Below, in pieces: positions 62,027 to 64,000 of a DNA stretch of 64,000 nt; position 1 is the first letter of the stretch; every line of letters starts with the position of its first letter. The stretch spans positions 13,190-77,189 of the forward strand of contig DASTOJ010000305.1 in assembly GCA_035762565.1 (NCBI GenBank), read 5' to 3'. Source of the stretch: AR5 sp035762565 (lineage in GTDB: Bacteria > Methylomirabilota > Methylomirabilia > Rokubacteriales > CSP1-6). The position numbers and the translations under genes are program-made. The notes beneath the pieces are model-generated. The model made no database searches, was not told where the DNA came from, and was given only the letters and a program-made list of their open reading frames with translations.

Positions 62027-62057
62027 TCGAACCGTGCGCGCCCAACCGCCGGAGTCA

Positions 62058-63548
62058 TCAGCGGGCTGCGTCCGTGAGGTAGGTCAGGATGGTGCGGACC
62101 GCGAAGCCCGTGCCCCCCTTGGGCGCCAGCGGCGTGTCCTTCTCGACGAAGGCGGGGCCGGCGATGTCCAGGTGCGCCCACGGGCGGTCGCCGGCGAATT
62201 CTTTCAGGAAGAGCCCGGCGGTGATGGCCCCGCCGCCGCGCGGCCCGACGTTGTTGAGGTCGGCGACGTCGCTCTTGAGGTGCTCGCGGTACTCGTCGAT
62301 GAGCGGCAGCTGCCAGAGCCGCTCACCGGCGGCCTCGGCGGCCGCGAGCAGGCGGTCGGCGAGGGGCTGGTCGTTGGCGAACAGGCCGGAGCAGAGCGGC
62401 CCCAGCGCGACCACGCACGCCCCGGTGAGCGTGGCCATGTCGACGATCTCGTCGGCGCCGACCTTCTGGCCCGCGTAGCAGATCGCGTCGGCCAGCGTGA
62501 GGCGTCCCTCGGCGTCGGTGTTGCCGATCTCGATGGTGGTGCCGTTCATCGCCTTGAGGATGTCGCCGGGACGAATGGCGGAGCCGGAGGGCATGTTCTC
62601 GGTGGCGGCGATGAGGCCGTGGACCTCGACGCCGGGCTTGAGCGCCGGCAGCGCCCGCATGATGCCGAGCACCGCCGCGGCGCCCGACATGTCGTCCTTC
62701 ATGCGCAGCATGCCCTCGGCGCTCTTGAGGTCGAGGCCGCCGGAGTCGAAGGTGATCCCCTTGCCGATGACGGCGACCTTCCTGCGCTGCCGACCGGCCG
62801 GCGTGTAAGAAAGGTGGATGAACTTGGGCGGCTGCTGGCTGCCGGCCGCCACGCCCAGGAACGCGCCCATGCCGAGCTTGCGGCAGTCGGCGCGCTCGAG
62901 GATCTGCAGGCCGAGGCCGCCGGCCTTGGCGATCTCGGTCGCCACGCGTGCCAGGTGCGTGGGGTGCACGTCGTTGGCCGGCGCGTTGATCAGGTCGCGC
63001 GCGAACCACGTGGCCTGCGCGAAGACCTCGCCGCGCCGGACGCCGTCGGCGGCGTCGCGGCGCTGGCGGCCGTCGGGCTCGGCCACCTGCAGCGTCTCCA
63101 CCTGCTTGTCGCTCTTCTCGCGCTTGTAGCGCTCGAAGGTGTAGGTGCCGAGGATGCCGCCCTCCACGACCGCCTGGGCGCGCTGGCGCGCCGGCAACCG
63201 GTCGCCGAGCACCTCGATCGCGACCGTGCGGGCGCCGAGGTCGCGGGCGCGGCGCAGCCCCGCCGCCGCCGCCCGCCGCAGCGTCTCCGCGGTGGTCTCC
63301 GCGCGCTTGCCGAGCCCGACGACGACCACGCGGCGGGCGCGCGGCGCGCCGTTGGTGTGCAGGTGGGTGACGTGGCCGACCTTGGCCTGGAACTTCTCGG
63401 CCTCCAGCACGCCCCTCACCGCGCCGCCCGCGGCCTGGTCCAGCCGCGCCGCCGGCTCCCGAAGCTTCTTGTCGTCGGCGTAGACGCCGACGACGACCGC
63501 GTCGGCGGTCACCGCCGCCAGCGCCTCCCCGCTCACGCTGACGTTCAT
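62058..63548 (-). CDS. pepA: Cytosol aminopeptidase (leucyl aminopeptidase PepA)
   Basis: 496-aa di-metal M17 peptidase. The metal and active-site blocks are IGKGITFDSGGLDLKS, MKDDMSGAAAVLG and the diagnostic NTDAEGRLTLADAI. The N-terminal Macro-like domain spans about 1-160. It removes N-terminal residues from peptides. The start is ATG 63548, overlapping the nudix stop (ATGA), although the frame is open further upstream. Confidence 0.95.
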   Translation of the reverse strand: MNVSVSGEALAAVTADAVVVGVYADDKKLREPAARLDQAAGGAVRGVLEAEKFQAKVGHVTHLHTNGAPRARRVVVVGLGKRAETTAETLRRAAAAGLRRARDLGARTVAIEVLGDRLPARQRAQAVVEGGILGTYTFERYKREKSDKQVETLQVAEPDGRQRRDAADGVRRGEVFAQATWFARDLINAPANDVHPTHLARVATEIAKAGGLGLQILERADCRKLGMGAFLGVAAGSQQPPKFIHLSYTPAGRQRRKVAVIGKGITFDSGGLDLKSAEGMLRMKDDMSGAAAVLGIMRALPALKPGVEVHGLIAATENMPSGSAIRPGDILKAMNGTTIEIGNTDAEGRLTLADAICYAGQKVGADEIVDMATLTGACVVALGPLCSGLFANDQPLADRLLAAAEAAGERLWQLPLIDEYREHLKSDVADLNNVGPRGGGAITAGLFLKEFAGDRPWAHLDIAGPAFVEKDTPLAPKGGTGFAVRTILTYLTDAAR

Positions 63549-63991
63549 GGCCGGCCCCGCTCGGCGAGCGCGAGCGCGCGCCGGATCATGTCCATCAGCC
63601 CGTCGGTCGTGTCGAGTCGCTCCACCTGGTCCACCTCCACCCACTGCGCCTCGTCGGCGTCGCTGGCGGCGCACAGCGTCCCCGACTCGGGAAAGGCCAC
63701 GTAATCGACCAGCACCCAATGATAGCGAATGCGCCCCTCCCCATCGCGGATCACGCGGTCGAGGACTCCGGCCACGTCGCCCACCCGGATTGCGAGCCCG
63801 CACTCCTCGGCGATCTCGCGGCGGACGGCCTCCCGCGTCGTCTCGCCCAGCTCGACGAGCCCGCCGGGCAGGCTCCACTTGCCGTGCGCGGGCGACTTGC
63901 CGCGACGGACCAGCAGCACCCGCCGGCCGTCGAGCACGACGGCGCCGACGCCGACGCGGGGGACGCCCGGGTACTCGCGCCCGTCGCTCAC
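63545..63991 (-). CDS. NUDIX hydrolase
   Basis: 148-aa pyrophosphohydrolase. The Nudix box GLVELGETTREAVRREIAEECGL (about 42-64) is complete. The fold before it, VGVGAVVLDGRRVLLVRRGKSPAHGKWSLPGG, suits a small ADP-ribose or nucleotide-diphosphate substrate; the specificity is not readable. The likely GTG start is at 63991, and the gene is coupled to pepA. It runs to within 10 bp of the window edge, so an upstream partner may be outside. Confidence 0.9.
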   Translation of the reverse strand: MSDGREYPGVPRVGVGAVVLDGRRVLLVRRGKSPAHGKWSLPGGLVELGETTREAVRREIAEECGLAIRVGDVAGVLDRVIRDGEGRIRYHWVLVDYVAFPESGTLCAASDADEAQWVEVDQVERLDTTDGLMDMIRRALALAERGRP

Positions 63992-64000
63992 GCGGAGGCC

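Noticed and set aside
62034..63704. 556-codon plus-strand ORF opposite pepA
   Set aside because: Antisense shadow; composition and lack of motif show it is not coding.

Overview
The window is 64 kb of very GC-rich, densely coding bacterial chromosome. I see no rRNA, tRNA, CRISPR array, transposase or phage gene. A full Tol-Pal system, a LolA-like carrier, an MlaC-like protein and several lipoproteins show a diderm (Gram-negative-type) cell. The mixture of a tripartite tricarboxylate transporter, two LLM-class flavin oxidoreductases, a DUF35/thiolase-like pair, CoxD/CoxE-like proteins and a phosphonate (PEP mutase) module resembles the soil/subsurface lineage Candidatus Rokubacteria (Methylomirabilota). 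That placement is from remembered gene content only; no alignment was run.

Layout: 0-7.7 kb holds rubrerythrin with a Fur-family regulator, an orphan NtrC-type regulator, uvrA, and a thiolase-like plus DUF35 pair translationally coupled to uvrA. 7.7-17 kb holds a CPA2 antiporter, a decayed gene remnant, a ChaN-like lipoprotein, a complete TctABC-type transporter, a DUF3047 protein and a CoxE/MoxR pair. 17-30 kb is metabolic: M48 protease, PEP mutase/isocitrate lyase-family enzyme, LLM oxidoreductases, M20 hydrolase, Cu/Zn SOD lipoprotein, citrate synthase with a divergent HTH gene, a tandem ThyX protein, AzlCD and a Tat-exported cyclase.

30-43 kb is an envelope block: an MlaC-SPOR fusion, a CgeB-like glycosyltransferase, threonine synthase, Mpg glycosylase, a BON lipoprotein, an RNase Z-like hydrolase, LolA, then tolQ-tolR-tolA-tolB-pal-cpoB behind a near-consensus sigma-70 promoter, an orphan zinc-finger anti-sigma protein and a DUF502 membrane protein. 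43.6-56 kb is a long minus-strand run: PEP mutase fused to a nucleotidyltransferase, phosphonopyruvate decarboxylase, an MBL hydrolase, then a GldFG-like ABC exporter set (DUF4340, GldG-like, permease, ATPase), a thioesterase, an AAA ATPase, a bifunctional-nuclease-domain protein and an MFS transporter. 56-64 kb has a beta-repeat membrane protein, aconitase, epoxide hydrolase, ArsC/Spx-like protein, PHP phosphoesterase, leucyl aminopeptidase and a NUDIX hydrolase.

The most notable observations are the phosphonate module with an unusual nucleotidyltransferase motif; a single-chain double ThyX protein whose two halves have lost complementary parts of the ThyX motif; the MlaC-SPOR fusion; a citrate synthase whose HTH module is a separate divergent gene; a dispersed ~105-bp hairpin repeat in two convergent intergenic gaps; and several genes whose -10-like hexamer lies 6-8 nt before the start codon, suggesting leaderless mRNAs.
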